Part shown: positions 48,167-56,662 of the stretch, piece by piece
Position numbering within the stretch: the stretch's first letter is position 1
Layout of the letters: the number at the start of each line of letters is the position of its first letter
Origin: Marinobacter bohaiensis
GTDB taxonomy: Bacteria; Pseudomonadota; Gammaproteobacteria; Pseudomonadales; Oleiphilaceae
Assembly: GCF_003258515.1 (NCBI RefSeq)
Contig: NZ_QGEH01000003.1
Coordinates: forward strand, 62,001 to 126,000
Direction: 5' to 3'
DNA: 64,000 bases
Notes under the pieces: generated by a model
Seen by the model: the letters and a program-made list of their open reading frames with translations, nothing else
The model's database searches: none
What the model was told of the DNA's origin: nothing
Made by a program: the position numbers and the translations under genes

Positions 48167-49312
48167 GTGACCCAACCCAACCGCAATCCGACACCCGGGG
48201 CGGGGCCGGCCACCTACCGGGTCGGCTTCCTGCTGATCGACAACTACACGCTAATGGCTCTGGCCAGCGCCATCGAACCGCTGCGAATGGCCAACCAGCT
48301 GGCCGGATCCGAGCTCTACAGCTGGCAGCTGGTCACCGATGGCGGGCGTCCCGCCCGCGCCAGCGACGGTATCACCATCATGCCCGATGCGGCCCTGCCC
48401 GATGCAGGCCCTTTCGACCTGGTGATTGTCACCGCCGGTATCGACGTCACCAACAGCTTTACCAGCCGCGAGGTGACCTGGCTGCGGCGCCAGGCGCGTC
48501 GCCAGACCACCCTGGGCGCCCTGTGTACCGGCGCCTATGTGCTGGCCAGCGCGGGATTGCTGGATGGCTACCACTGCAGCGCCCACTGGGAGTGCCTGGC
48601 GGCGCTGCAGGAGGGGTTCCCGCGGGTTCATTGCAACAACCGGCTCTACACCCTCGATCGCGACCGCATGACCTGCACCGGCGGCGAGGTGCCGCTGCAC
48701 ATGATGCTGGGCATGCTGGCGCGGCGCCATGGCCAGGCCCTCGCCGACGCGGTGTCCGACATGTTCATCTGCGATCGGGTGCGGGAGGACAGCGAACAGC
48801 AGCCGTTGCCCCTGCGCCACCAGATTGCCGTGGCCCAGCCCAAGCTGGCGGAAGTGGCCCAGCTCATGGAGGCCAATATCGAGGAACCCATCGAGTTGCA
48901 GGAACTGGCGCTGCTGGCGGGGATTTCGCGACGCCAACTGGAGCGGCTGTTCCTCAAGCACCTGGGCTGCACGCCGTCCCGATACTATCTCAAGCTGCGG
49001 CTGGACCGGGCGCGGCGCCTGCTCAAGCAGACGTCCTGCTCGATTGTCGAGATCGCCTCCATGTGCGGCTTCGTCTCCGCCACCCACTTCAGTCGCTGTT
49101 ACCGCAAGTATATGGGCACGGCGCCCAAATCAGCGCGCGGTACCCTGTGCCCGCTGCCGCAGTCGGGCAGCAGCGCGCCCCTGTATGGCTTCGAGCTGCG
49201 CTCGCCCGCCGCCGAGTCCCTGTACCGGGCGCGGGTGGAGCCCACTTACGGCGTGTTCACCTACATCCCGGGCTCCGACGACGTCGGTAACAACAGCGGC
49301 CATTCCGCCTAG
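48167..49312 (+). CDS. gbdR: GlxA/GbdR-like AraC-family transcriptional regulator
   Basis: A 381-residue regulator with an N-terminal DJ-1/PfpI-like (class I amidotransferase-like) domain (VGFLLIDNYTLMALASAIEP, GALCTGAYVLASAGLLDG) and a C-terminal AraC double helix-turn-helix (LAGISRRQLERLF, IASMCGFVSATHFSRCY). This is the layout of GbdR, which activates glycine betaine and dimethylglycine breakdown in Pseudomonas, and the context fits. GTG start at 48167 with GAGGGGG seven bases upstream. The exact ligand is inference; the GbdR name is provisional. Confidence 0.75.
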   Translation: MTQPNRNPTPGAGPATYRVGFLLIDNYTLMALASAIEPLRMANQLAGSELYSWQLVTDGGRPARASDGITIMPDAALPDAGPFDLVIVTAGIDVTNSFTSREVTWLRRQARRQTTLGALCTGAYVLASAGLLDGYHCSAHWECLAALQEGFPRVHCNNRLYTLDRDRMTCTGGEVPLHMMLGMLARRHGQALADAVSDMFICDRVREDSEQQPLPLRHQIAVAQPKLAEVAQLMEANIEEPIELQELALLAGISRRQLERLFLKHLGCTPSRYYLKLRLDRARRLLKQTSCSIVEIASMCGFVSATHFSRCYRKYMGTAPKSARGTLCPLPQSGSSAPLYGFELRSPAAESLYRARVEPTYGVFTYIPGSDDVGNNSGHSA

Positions 49313-49325
49313 TCGCGTCTTGGCA

Positions 49326-51062
49326 TCAAACCAGGCCGTAGATATCGCCATCGGCATTGAGCCCCATGTTCAGTGCGGCCGGGTGCCGGGGCAACCCCGG
49401 CATGGTCATGATGTCGCCGCAGATGGCCACCACGAAACCCGCACCGGCGCACAGCCGCGCCTCGCGCACAGGCAGCACGTGGCCCGTCGGTGCGCCGCGC
49501 CGGTTGGGATCGGCGGAGAAACTGTACTGGGTCTTGGCGATGCACACCGGCAGGTGGCCGAAGCCCATCTGTTCGAAATCCGCCAGTTGCCGCGCCGCGG
49601 CCGTGGACACGTCGATCCCGGCTGCGTCATAGACCCGGGTGGCGATGGTTTCGATCTTGTCTTGCAGGGAGGCGCAGTCCGGGTACAGCAGCTGCACGTC
49701 GGGTGAGCCCTGGGCCAACTGGTCGAGCACCGCCTGGGCCAGTTCGGTGGCGCCGTCGCCGCCTTCCGCCCAGTGACTGGCCACCACCGCCGGGACCTGC
49801 CAGTCGCGGCACAGGTCGCGTACCGCCTCCACCTCCGCTTCGGTGTCACCGGGGAAGTGGTTGATCGCCACCACTGGTGTCAGCCCGAAACTCAGCAGGT
49901 TGCGGATATGCCGTGTCAGGTTGGCGCCGCCGGCGTACACGGCCGCTACATCCGGCGTGTCGAGCTGTTTGCGGGCCACGCCGCCCTGCATCTTCAGGGC
50001 GCGCACGGTGCAGACCAGCACCACCGCGTCCGGCCGCAGGCCGCTCTGGCGGCATTTGATGTCGATGAACTTCTCCGCCCCGAGATCGGCACCGAAGCCC
50101 GCTTCGGTCACGACGATGTCGTTCAGGTTGAGGGCGTAGCGGGTGGCCATCACTGAGTTGCAGCCGTGGGCGATGTTGGCAAACGGCCCGCCGTGGATGA
50201 ACACTGGATTGTGCTCCAGGCTCTGCACCAGGTTGGGCTGCAGGGCGTCGCGCAGCAGGATCGCCATGGCGCCGTCGGCGCCCAGTTGCGCCACGGTGAC
50301 CGGCGACTGGTCCCGGCGCCGTCCGACGATGATGCGCCCCAGCCGGGCCTGCAGGTCGGCGGTGTTGTCCGCCATGCAGAGGATGGCCATCAGCTCCGAG
50401 GCCACCGTGATATCGAAGCCGGTTTCCCGGGGTACGCCGTGCGCGCCGCCCCCCAGACCCACCACCAGGTTGCGCAGGGCGCGGTCGTTCAGGTCCATGA
50501 CCCGGCGCCAGGTGATGGTGCGGATGTCCAGGTCCGCCTCGTTCCCCCAGTGGATGTGGTTGTCGATCAGCGAGGCCAGCAGGTTGTGGGCGGCGGTGAT
50601 GGCGTGGAAGTCACCGTTGAAGTGCAGGTTGATGTCCTCCATGGGGATCACCTGCGCCCGGCCACCGCCGGCGGCACCGCCTTTCATACCGAAACAGGGG
50701 CCCAGCGACGGTTCACGCAGACACACCGACGAGCGCGCGCCGAGGCGGTTCAGGCCGTCGTTCAGACCCACGCTGGTGGTGGTCTTGCCCTCGCCGGCCG
50801 GGGTCGGCGTCATGGCGGTGACCAGTACCAGCTTCCCGTTGTGGGCCGGGTCCGGCAGACCCACGTGCTTCATGTTGATCTTGGCCTTGTAGTGGCCGAA
50901 CGGCACCAGGCTGTCCGCCGGCAGGCCAAAGCGCTGCTGGGCCAGCAGCAGGATCGACTGGGGCTGTACCGCCCGGGCGATCTCTATGTCCGGTGTACCC
51001 GGCGGCGGCAGCTCCCGGGCCAGGGGCGCGAGGCTGGGTTGTTCGTTGTATTGAAGGCTCAC
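49326..51062 (-). CDS. fhs: Formate-tetrahydrofolate ligase
   Basis: A 578-residue enzyme that interconverts 10-formyl-THF + ADP + phosphate with formate + THF + ATP. The nucleotide-binding signature is [16 protein letters not shown], and [19 protein letters not shown] follows. The GTG at 51062 has GGAGGA seven bases upstream. Third gene of the DmdA-like/MetF-like/Fhs operon; in a demethylation setting it would run toward formate and gain ATP. It converges on the regulator gene with 13 bases between. Confidence 0.96.
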   Translation of the reverse strand: MSLQYNEQPSLAPLARELPPPGTPDIEIARAVQPQSILLLAQQRFGLPADSLVPFGHYKAKINMKHVGLPDPAHNGKLVLVTAMTPTPAGEGKTTTSVGLNDGLNRLGARSSVCLREPSLGPCFGMKGGAAGGGRAQVIPMEDINLHFNGDFHAITAAHNLLASLIDNHIHWGNEADLDIRTITWRRVMDLNDRALRNLVVGLGGGAHGVPRETGFDITVASELMAILCMADNTADLQARLGRIIVGRRRDQSPVTVAQLGADGAMAILLRDALQPNLVQSLEHNPVFIHGGPFANIAHGCNSVMATRYALNLNDIVVTEAGFGADLGAEKFIDIKCRQSGLRPDAVVLVCTVRALKMQGGVARKQLDTPDVAAVYAGGANLTRHIRNLLSFGLTPVVAINHFPGDTEAEVEAVRDLCRDWQVPAVVASHWAEGGDGATELAQAVLDQLAQGSPDVQLLYPDCASLQDKIETIATRVYDAAGIDVSTAAARQLADFEQMGFGHLPVCIAKTQYSFSADPNRRGAPTGHVLPVREARLCAGAGFVVAICGDIMTMPGLPRHPAALNMGLNADGDIYGLV

Positions 51063-51116
51063 GGTGGTGTCCTCCTGGCCTGAGCTGGACTCAGGGGTCC
51101 GGTTGCGCAAACCGCC

Positions 51117-52043
51117 TCAGAGACTGTTGCGGTTCGCCGCCTGATGCCGCTGTGACGCTTCCTGTTCCAGGCCGGTCAGCCACTCGGAAGCGCGCTTGAG
51201 GCCGCCAAACGGGAAGATGTGGATGCCCCGGAACAGTGTCATGGGCTGTTCCACCTGGTGGCGGGCCAGGGCATGGACCAGTCCGTCGGGTGTCCAGGCG
51301 CGCAGCAGCCGGGCGGTTTCCGGATGCCGCAGCAACGCCCGCGCGGACACGCCGACACCGCACTGGGCGGCGTAGGCCATCAGCGTGCGCAGCTTGGTGG
51401 GCCCGGCCAGGCCGACGTACACCGGCAGGGGCGAGAGATACTGTTCCGCCGCTTCCAGCCAGTCGATGCAGATGTCCGCCTCGAACGTGAACTGGGTGAC
51501 CACCCACATGGCCGTGTCGGTAGCGGCTGCGTAATCCCGCTTGATGCGCAGCGCCTCCATCAGCTCCGGGTGCCCCGCCACCGGGTGGCCGTCCGGGTGA
51601 CCGGCCACCCCCAGGGCGAAGGGTTTGTCCCGCAGCACCCCGGCGGTCAGCAGCGCCAGCGAGTCGGCGAACGGGCCGGCCGGGCTGGGACGGTCGCCGG
51701 CGATCACCATCAGGTGGCGCACGCCGGCCAGATCCAGCCGGTCCAGCCATTCCTGCGCCTGCAGGTGGCTTTCGATCGCCCGTGCCGGGAAGTGGGGCAC
51801 CGGCACCAGGCCCAGGTTCACCAGTCGCTGGCAGGCCTCGATGCTGGCGCCGTAGTCGGCGTTGGGCAGGAAGGGCACGTAGACCGACGTGCCCGGCGAC
51901 AGCCAGTCCTGCAGATCATCCGTGGCCTGGATCTGGCGCGGCGTCAGCTCGATGGAGGCGCCGCGCGCCAGAGTGGCCAGCACCTGGTCGCAGGCGCTGG
52001 CGGTGGCCGGATCGGGTTGCTGTTCGTGCACCAGTTCCATCAC
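51117..52043 (-). CDS. Methylenetetrahydrofolate reductase (MetF) family protein
   Basis: A 308-residue flavin barrel of MetF type. The likely catalytic glutamate is in SIELTPRQ and the FAD-contact aspartate in VIAGDRPSP; QFTFEADICIDWL is the family motif near the folate site. It is divergent from housekeeping MetF in the motifs that I can recognise. Between a methyltransferase and Fhs it probably works as a 5-methyl-THF oxidising enzyme in catabolism. A GTG (52043) or ATG (52040) start follows AAGGGG. Confidence 0.85.
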   Translation of the reverse strand: MMELVHEQQPDPATASACDQVLATLARGASIELTPRQIQATDDLQDWLSPGTSVYVPFLPNADYGASIEACQRLVNLGLVPVPHFPARAIESHLQAQEWLDRLDLAGVRHLMVIAGDRPSPAGPFADSLALLTAGVLRDKPFALGVAGHPDGHPVAGHPELMEALRIKRDYAAATDTAMWVVTQFTFEADICIDWLEAAEQYLSPLPVYVGLAGPTKLRTLMAYAAQCGVGVSARALLRHPETARLLRAWTPDGLVHALARHQVEQPMTLFRGIHIFPFGGLKRASEWLTGLEQEASQRHQAANRNSL

Positions 52044-52070
52044 GCAATCACCCCTTGCGGTCGCACCGCG

Positions 52071-53432
52071 TCAGTCGGCGAAGTCGATGCCCTTGGACCG
52101 GGCGCGCTCACGGGCGTTCGGGTTCACCGAGGGCCGGAAGGGCACTTCCACGACCGTCGCCGCCACTTCCAGCGAGCCATCGGGGGCCGCGTATTCCGGC
52201 GGTAGCTTCACGGTTACCGCGGTGCCCAGATGGCGCAACTCGTAAGGCACGTAGCCCAGCGCGATGTTGCTTTGCAGCTCCGGCGAGTACCAGGGCGAGG
52301 TCACGTAGCCCACTGCGTCGGCGCCGGGTGACTCGCTGATCAGCCAGAAATCGTTGGCGTAGTCGGTCACCGGTGTGCCGCCGAAGGCCAGGCCCACCAT
52401 GATCTGCCGGAACGGCGGCTGACCCGCCTCGATCTGGGCGCGTACCGCTTCCAGATGCGCCTTGCCGATGTAGTCCGCTTCCTTGTTGCGCGGTACCTGG
52501 TAGGCCAGGTTGCACTGGAAGGGCAGGGTTTCCTGGTCGATGTCCTGTCCCCAGGAGAGGATGCCCGCGGCGATCCGGCGATGATGCGCGGGCGCGATCA
52601 CCCGCAGGTTGTGCGGTTCACCAGCACGCAGCACGGTGTACCAGAGATCCTCGGCGTGGAGCGTGGCGTCACGCAGATAGATCTCGTAGCCCTTCTCACC
52701 AGTGAAGCCGGTCTGGGAGACGATCACGTCATGCCCGGCCACCTGGCCCGCCATCAGGCCGTAGTAGGGGAGCTGGCGCACCTCGTCGCCGAACAGGTCC
52801 ACCATCAGAGCTTCCGACTTGGGGCCCTGGATCTGCACCGGTGCCACGTCGATCTCGGCGATGCTGACGTCGAAACGTTTGCCCAGGTTCACGCCCCGTA
52901 GCCACAGTTCCAGGTCGCTGTCGGACAGGGAGAACCAGAACTCGTCCTCGGCGATGCGCAGCAGTACCGGGTCGTTGAGGATGCCGCCGTCCTCGTTGCA
53001 GAGGATCACGTACTTGCCGCGCATGGGCTTGATCCTGGTGGCGTCGCGCGTGATCACGTAATTCACGAAGGCTTCCGCGTCCGGCCCCTTGACCTGGATC
53101 TGGCGCTCCACCGCCACGTTCCAGAGGGTGACGTCGTGCACCAGCGAGTCGTATTCGACCATGGCGCCACCGTCTTCCGGGTGGACGTAGCCGCGCGGGT
53201 GGTACATGCGGTTGTACACCGTCGCACGCCAGCAGCCGGCCTCGTAGGACAGATGCCAGTAGGGGGACTTGCGCACCCGGGTGGAAATCAGCATTTCCAC
53301 CGGTGTCGGCCCGGACTGGCGCAGGTTGATCGGAACCCGCCGGTCGGACTGGTCGACACCGTCGGGCTGGCGCGCGGCACCGGCGCGCTGGTGAGGGTAG
53401 TCCTGCAGTGCCTGTTCGAACTGGATCGCCAT
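52071..53432 (-). CDS. DmdA-like GcvT-family methyltransferase/demethylase
   Basis: A 453-residue aminomethyltransferase-fold protein. It resembles the DMSP demethylase DmdA more than GcvT: RVRKSPYWHLSYEAG, TVYNRMYHPRGY, VTLWNVAVERQIQVKGPDA and GGILNDPVLLRIAEDEFW line up with DmdA stretches. DmdA moves a methyl from dimethylsulfoniopropionate to THF. About 40 extra residues lie at the N-terminus. GGAGG precedes the ATG. Substrate is not settled: DMSP, a betaine or an O-methyl compound are all possible. Confidence 0.8.
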   Translation of the reverse strand: MAIQFEQALQDYPHQRAGAARQPDGVDQSDRRVPINLRQSGPTPVEMLISTRVRKSPYWHLSYEAGCWRATVYNRMYHPRGYVHPEDGGAMVEYDSLVHDVTLWNVAVERQIQVKGPDAEAFVNYVITRDATRIKPMRGKYVILCNEDGGILNDPVLLRIAEDEFWFSLSDSDLELWLRGVNLGKRFDVSIAEIDVAPVQIQGPKSEALMVDLFGDEVRQLPYYGLMAGQVAGHDVIVSQTGFTGEKGYEIYLRDATLHAEDLWYTVLRAGEPHNLRVIAPAHHRRIAAGILSWGQDIDQETLPFQCNLAYQVPRNKEADYIGKAHLEAVRAQIEAGQPPFRQIMVGLAFGGTPVTDYANDFWLISESPGADAVGYVTSPWYSPELQSNIALGYVPYELRHLGTAVTVKLPPEYAAPDGSLEVAATVVEVPFRPSVNPNARERARSKGIDFAD

Positions 53433-53568
53433 CGCCGCCTCCTAGCTGTTGCGGTTTCAGATGGCTCTAATGTGGGCTGTATTGTCGTTGCCAGTATGGA
53501 CAGGCGCGACATGGAAAAGACTGAAAACGGCACCGGGCGGGTTGTCGGTACTTGATCCAGGTCCGCAA

Positions 53569-53612
53569 CTGAGAATCACTATCATTGAAATCCCGGGCGA
53601 TTCCGGTATCTT
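53569..53612 (+). promoter_or_regulatory. Fur box and overlapping promoter of the siderophore uptake genes
   Basis: Read on the minus strand, 53569-53588 gives AATGATAGTGATTCTCAGT, close to the Fur consensus of paired GATAAT hexamers. It overlaps TTGAAA (53585-53590), a -35 box with TATCTT (53607-53612) 16 bases downstream. Iron-dependent repression of the FhuD/FhuB-like genes is the natural reading. Confidence 0.65.
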
Positions 53613-53701
53613 GGAGCGCCGGCGCGCGGCGCCCGCGCGAGTTGACTCCCGATCACGACCCCGGTCCGCCGACGTCCCGGCACTGATGACAAGGCTTCCC
53701 G

Positions 53702-54571
53702 ATGTTTCGATGTTTCCTGCGTCCACTTTTCGCCGTTCTGGTGCTGATGCTGTCCGCGACGGCCCATGCCAGCGATGCGCCCCGTATTGCCACCGTGGAC
53801 TGGACCCTCACCGAAACCCTGCTGGCCCTGGGCGTCACCCCTGTTGGCGTGGCTGAGACCGACGGCTATCGCCGCTGGGTGGAGGCGCCCGCGCTGCCGC
53901 CGGAGGTGATCGACATCGGTCTGCGTTCCCAGCCCAACCGGGAACTGCTGGCCGGCCTGAACCTGGACTTCATCCTGATCTCACCGCTCTACGGCGCGCT
54001 GGAGCCGGTGGTGTCGCAGATTGGCCCGGTGGAATCCATGACCATGTACGGCCCGGGCGGCGACCTGTGGCAGCGGATGCAGGACATCACCCTTCGGCTT
54101 GGCAGGCGCGTCGGGCGAGGGACGCAGGCGCGGACGTTGCTGGCGGGGCTCGATCACCGTCTGGATCAACTGCGCAACGCGTTCGATCGAACCCAACAGC
54201 GCCCGCTGCTGGTGGTGCAACTGATCGACGATCGTCACGTGCGGGTCTATGGCGACAACAGCCTGTTCGACATGGTGCTGCAGCGGCTGGGCATCGCCAA
54301 CGCCTGGCCCGGCCAGACCAATCACTGGGGCTTCGCCAACGTGGGCGTGGAAGCCCTGGCGACGGTAAACGAGGCCCAACTGGTGGTGGTCGAACCCGTA
54401 CCTCAAGGCGCCGCCGAGGCCCTGTCGGACAGCCCGGTCTGGCGGCGTCTGCCAGCGGTCCAGGCCCACGGCGTGCTGACCCTGCCGGCGGTGTGGAGTT
54501 TCGGCGGGCCGTCGTCCGCGGCTCGTTTCGCCGACCTGCTGGCGAACGCCCTGCTGGAGGAAGACCAATGA
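53702..54571 (+). CDS. Periplasmic siderophore-binding protein (FhuD/BtuF-like)
   Basis: A 289-residue substrate-binding protein with a Sec signal peptide (about residues 1-23, ending AHAS) and no lipobox. The periplasmic-binding-protein class III fold is suggested by IATVDWTLTETLLALGVTP, DFILISPLYG and a long central helix. It resembles FhuD of hydroxamate uptake. It overlaps the permease gene by four bases (ATGA) and has a Fur box upstream. Ligand unknown. Confidence 0.88.
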   Translation: MFRCFLRPLFAVLVLMLSATAHASDAPRIATVDWTLTETLLALGVTPVGVAETDGYRRWVEAPALPPEVIDIGLRSQPNRELLAGLNLDFILISPLYGALEPVVSQIGPVESMTMYGPGGDLWQRMQDITLRLGRRVGRGTQARTLLAGLDHRLDQLRNAFDRTQQRPLLVVQLIDDRHVRVYGDNSLFDMVLQRLGIANAWPGQTNHWGFANVGVEALATVNEAQLVVVEPVPQGAAEALSDSPVWRRLPAVQAHGVLTLPAVWSFGGPSSAARFADLLANALLEEDQ

Positions 54572-56562
54572 CGGCGGCTGTGTTGCGATGGACGCCGGGG
54601 CGGGCCTGTGGGCTGCTGGCGCTGGCCTGCCTGGTGCTGGCCGGCTTCTCGCTGGCGCACCAGTTGCCGTCAGTTTCACCCATGGCCTGGCCCGCCACGC
54701 TGCTTTCCAACAGTGCCGACAGCATCCGCCTGACCCTGGTTCACTACAGCTGGCTGCCGCGGTTGTCGATTGCGTTGCTGGCCGGAGCGGCCCTGGGGCT
54801 GGCCGGTACCCTGATGCAACAGACCCTGCGCAACCCGCTGGCGTCGCCCACCACCCTCGGCGTGGCCAGTGGGGCGCAGTTGGCGATGCTGCTGGCGACG
54901 CTCTACGCGCCGGGCCTGATGGCCCTGGGCTCGCAATGGGTCGCCATGGCCGGCGGCGGTCTTGCGCTGCTGCTGGTGTTTGCGCTGTCCTGGCGCAGCG
55001 GTCTGGCGCCGCTGGTGGTGGTGCTGGCGGGACTGGTGATCAACCTGTACCTGGGCGCACTGTCCACCACGCTGGTCCTGTTTCATCCGGATGCCCTGCA
55101 GGGTGTGATGGTGTGGGCCGCCGGCTCCCTGTCCCAGAATGACTGGGACGGCGTGATCGGGCTGCTGCCGGAACTGGTGGTGTCCGGCCTCCTCGCCGCG
55201 ATGCTGGTGCGTCCGCTGGCGGTGCTGGATGTGGGCGCGACCCAGGCGCAGAGCCTGGGTGTGTCCCTGCGCAAGCTGCGGTTCTTCGGGCTGGGGCTGG
55301 CGGTATTCATCACCGGTTGCGTGGTGGGCACGGTCGGCATTATCGGCTTCGTCGGTCTGGCGGCGCCGGCCATCGTGCGCCTGCTCGGCGCGCGCACCCT
55401 GGGCCAGCGGCTGTTCTGGGCGCCGGTTCTGGGGGCGTTGCTGCTCCTGGCCACGGACCTGTTGTTGCTCAACCTGGCCGACACCTTGCCGACCTTGATC
55501 CCCACCGGCGCCATGACCGGTGCCCTGGGAGCGCCGATACTGCTGTGGCTGATTCGTCGTCTGACCCATGGCACCGGTCGCGTACCGAGCACGGAAAAAC
55601 AGAGCGTCGGCGCCGGTCTGGGCGGACGCGTTCGGCTGTGGCACGTCGGCGTCCTGTTGGTGCTGGCCACGATCATGGCGCTGGTGTTGAACCGGGGCAT
55701 GGACGGCTGGCAGCTTGCGGCCTGGACCCAGTGGGATGCCATTCAGCAGTGGCGCCTGCCGCGGGTTTTGGCGGCCGCCGGGGCTGGCACCCTGCTGGCG
55801 CTGGCCGGCACGCTGGTACAGCGGGTGTCGGCCAATCCCATGGCCAGTCCCGAGGTCCTGGGCATCAGCGGCGGCACCGCCATCGGTTTGATCGTGGTGA
55901 TTATGACGGTCCCCGGCGTGGGCATGCCGACGCTGGTGGTGGCCGGCTTTCTCAGCGCCCTGGCGACCCTGGCGGTGCTGCTGTTCCTGAACCGGCGCAG
56001 CGGTTTCCAGCCGGATCGCATGCTGCTGACCGGCATCGCCATCACCGCGTTGTTCGAACCCCTGCGCACCCTGATCCTGGCCAACGGCGATCCGCGCGGC
56101 CAGCAACTGACCGCCTGGATGTCCGGTTCCACCTATTACGTCACCCTCTCCGGAGCGATACCGGTGGTGATCCTGGCGATTGTGATGGCGCTGATCCTGC
56201 CGCAGTTGCGGCGCTGGCTGGAGTTGTTGCCGCTGGGCGCCACCTCGGCCCGGGCCCTGGGGGTGAACGTGGACCGGGCGCGTCTCGCGCTGCTGGGTCT
56301 CGTCGCTTTCCTCACCGCCTGTGCAACGCTGATCGTCGGGCCGCTGAGTTTCGTCGGCCTGTTGGCGCCGCATCTGGCGCGACTGCTGGGGTTTGCCCGC
56401 GCCCGTGAGCAGGTGATCGGTGCGGCCCTGCTGGGCGCGGTGCTGATGGTTGGTGCCGACTGGCTGGGGCGGCAGGTGTTGTTTCCCGAGGAACTGCCGG
56501 CGGGTCTGGTGTCCGCGCTGATTGGCGGCGGCTTCTTCCTGTGGCGTTTGCGCAAGCTGTAA
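54568..56562 (+). CDS. Fused FecCD-type siderophore permease (FhuB-like)
   Basis: A 664-residue inner-membrane permease made of two homologous FecCD halves, the same length and design as E. coli FhuB. Each half carries the ATPase-contact motif: GFVGLAAPAIVRLLGA in the first and SFVGLLAPHLARLLGF in the second. About 20 hydrophobic segments in all. The open frame extends far upstream in the FhuD gene, but the real start is ATG 54568. No FhuC-type ATPase gene follows. Confidence 0.92.
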   Translation: MTAAVLRWTPGRACGLLALACLVLAGFSLAHQLPSVSPMAWPATLLSNSADSIRLTLVHYSWLPRLSIALLAGAALGLAGTLMQQTLRNPLASPTTLGVASGAQLAMLLATLYAPGLMALGSQWVAMAGGGLALLLVFALSWRSGLAPLVVVLAGLVINLYLGALSTTLVLFHPDALQGVMVWAAGSLSQNDWDGVIGLLPELVVSGLLAAMLVRPLAVLDVGATQAQSLGVSLRKLRFFGLGLAVFITGCVVGTVGIIGFVGLAAPAIVRLLGARTLGQRLFWAPVLGALLLLATDLLLLNLADTLPTLIPTGAMTGALGAPILLWLIRRLTHGTGRVPSTEKQSVGAGLGGRVRLWHVGVLLVLATIMALVLNRGMDGWQLAAWTQWDAIQQWRLPRVLAAAGAGTLLALAGTLVQRVSANPMASPEVLGISGGTAIGLIVVIMTVPGVGMPTLVVAGFLSALATLAVLLFLNRRSGFQPDRMLLTGIAITALFEPLRTLILANGDPRGQQLTAWMSGSTYYVTLSGAIPVVILAIVMALILPQLRRWLELLPLGATSARALGVNVDRARLALLGLVAFLTACATLIVGPLSFVGLLAPHLARLLGFARAREQVIGAALLGAVLMVGADWLGRQVLFPEELPAGLVSALIGGGFFLWRLRKL

Positions 56563-56628
56563 GCGGAATGGGCGCCGGCGGCGCGATGGGGCAGGACTGT
56601 GTCAGGGGCAGGGCAATAAAAGCGGAAG

Positions 56629-56652
56629 GGCACCGCCCGCCCGGGCGGTGCC
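56629..56652 (-). terminator. Probable terminator after the TonB receptor gene
   Basis: A perfect ten-base stem, GGCACCGCCC (56629-56638) and GGGCGGTGCC (56643-56652), with loop GCCC; on the minus strand it is followed by CTTCCGCTTTTATT. Confidence 0.55.
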
Positions 56653-56662
56653 AGAGGCCGGC

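Noticed and set aside
54676-56373. Long Gln/Arg/His-rich minus-strand frame opposite the permease gene
   Set aside because: Low-complexity composition of an antisense shadow; the plus strand clearly encodes FhuB-like protein.
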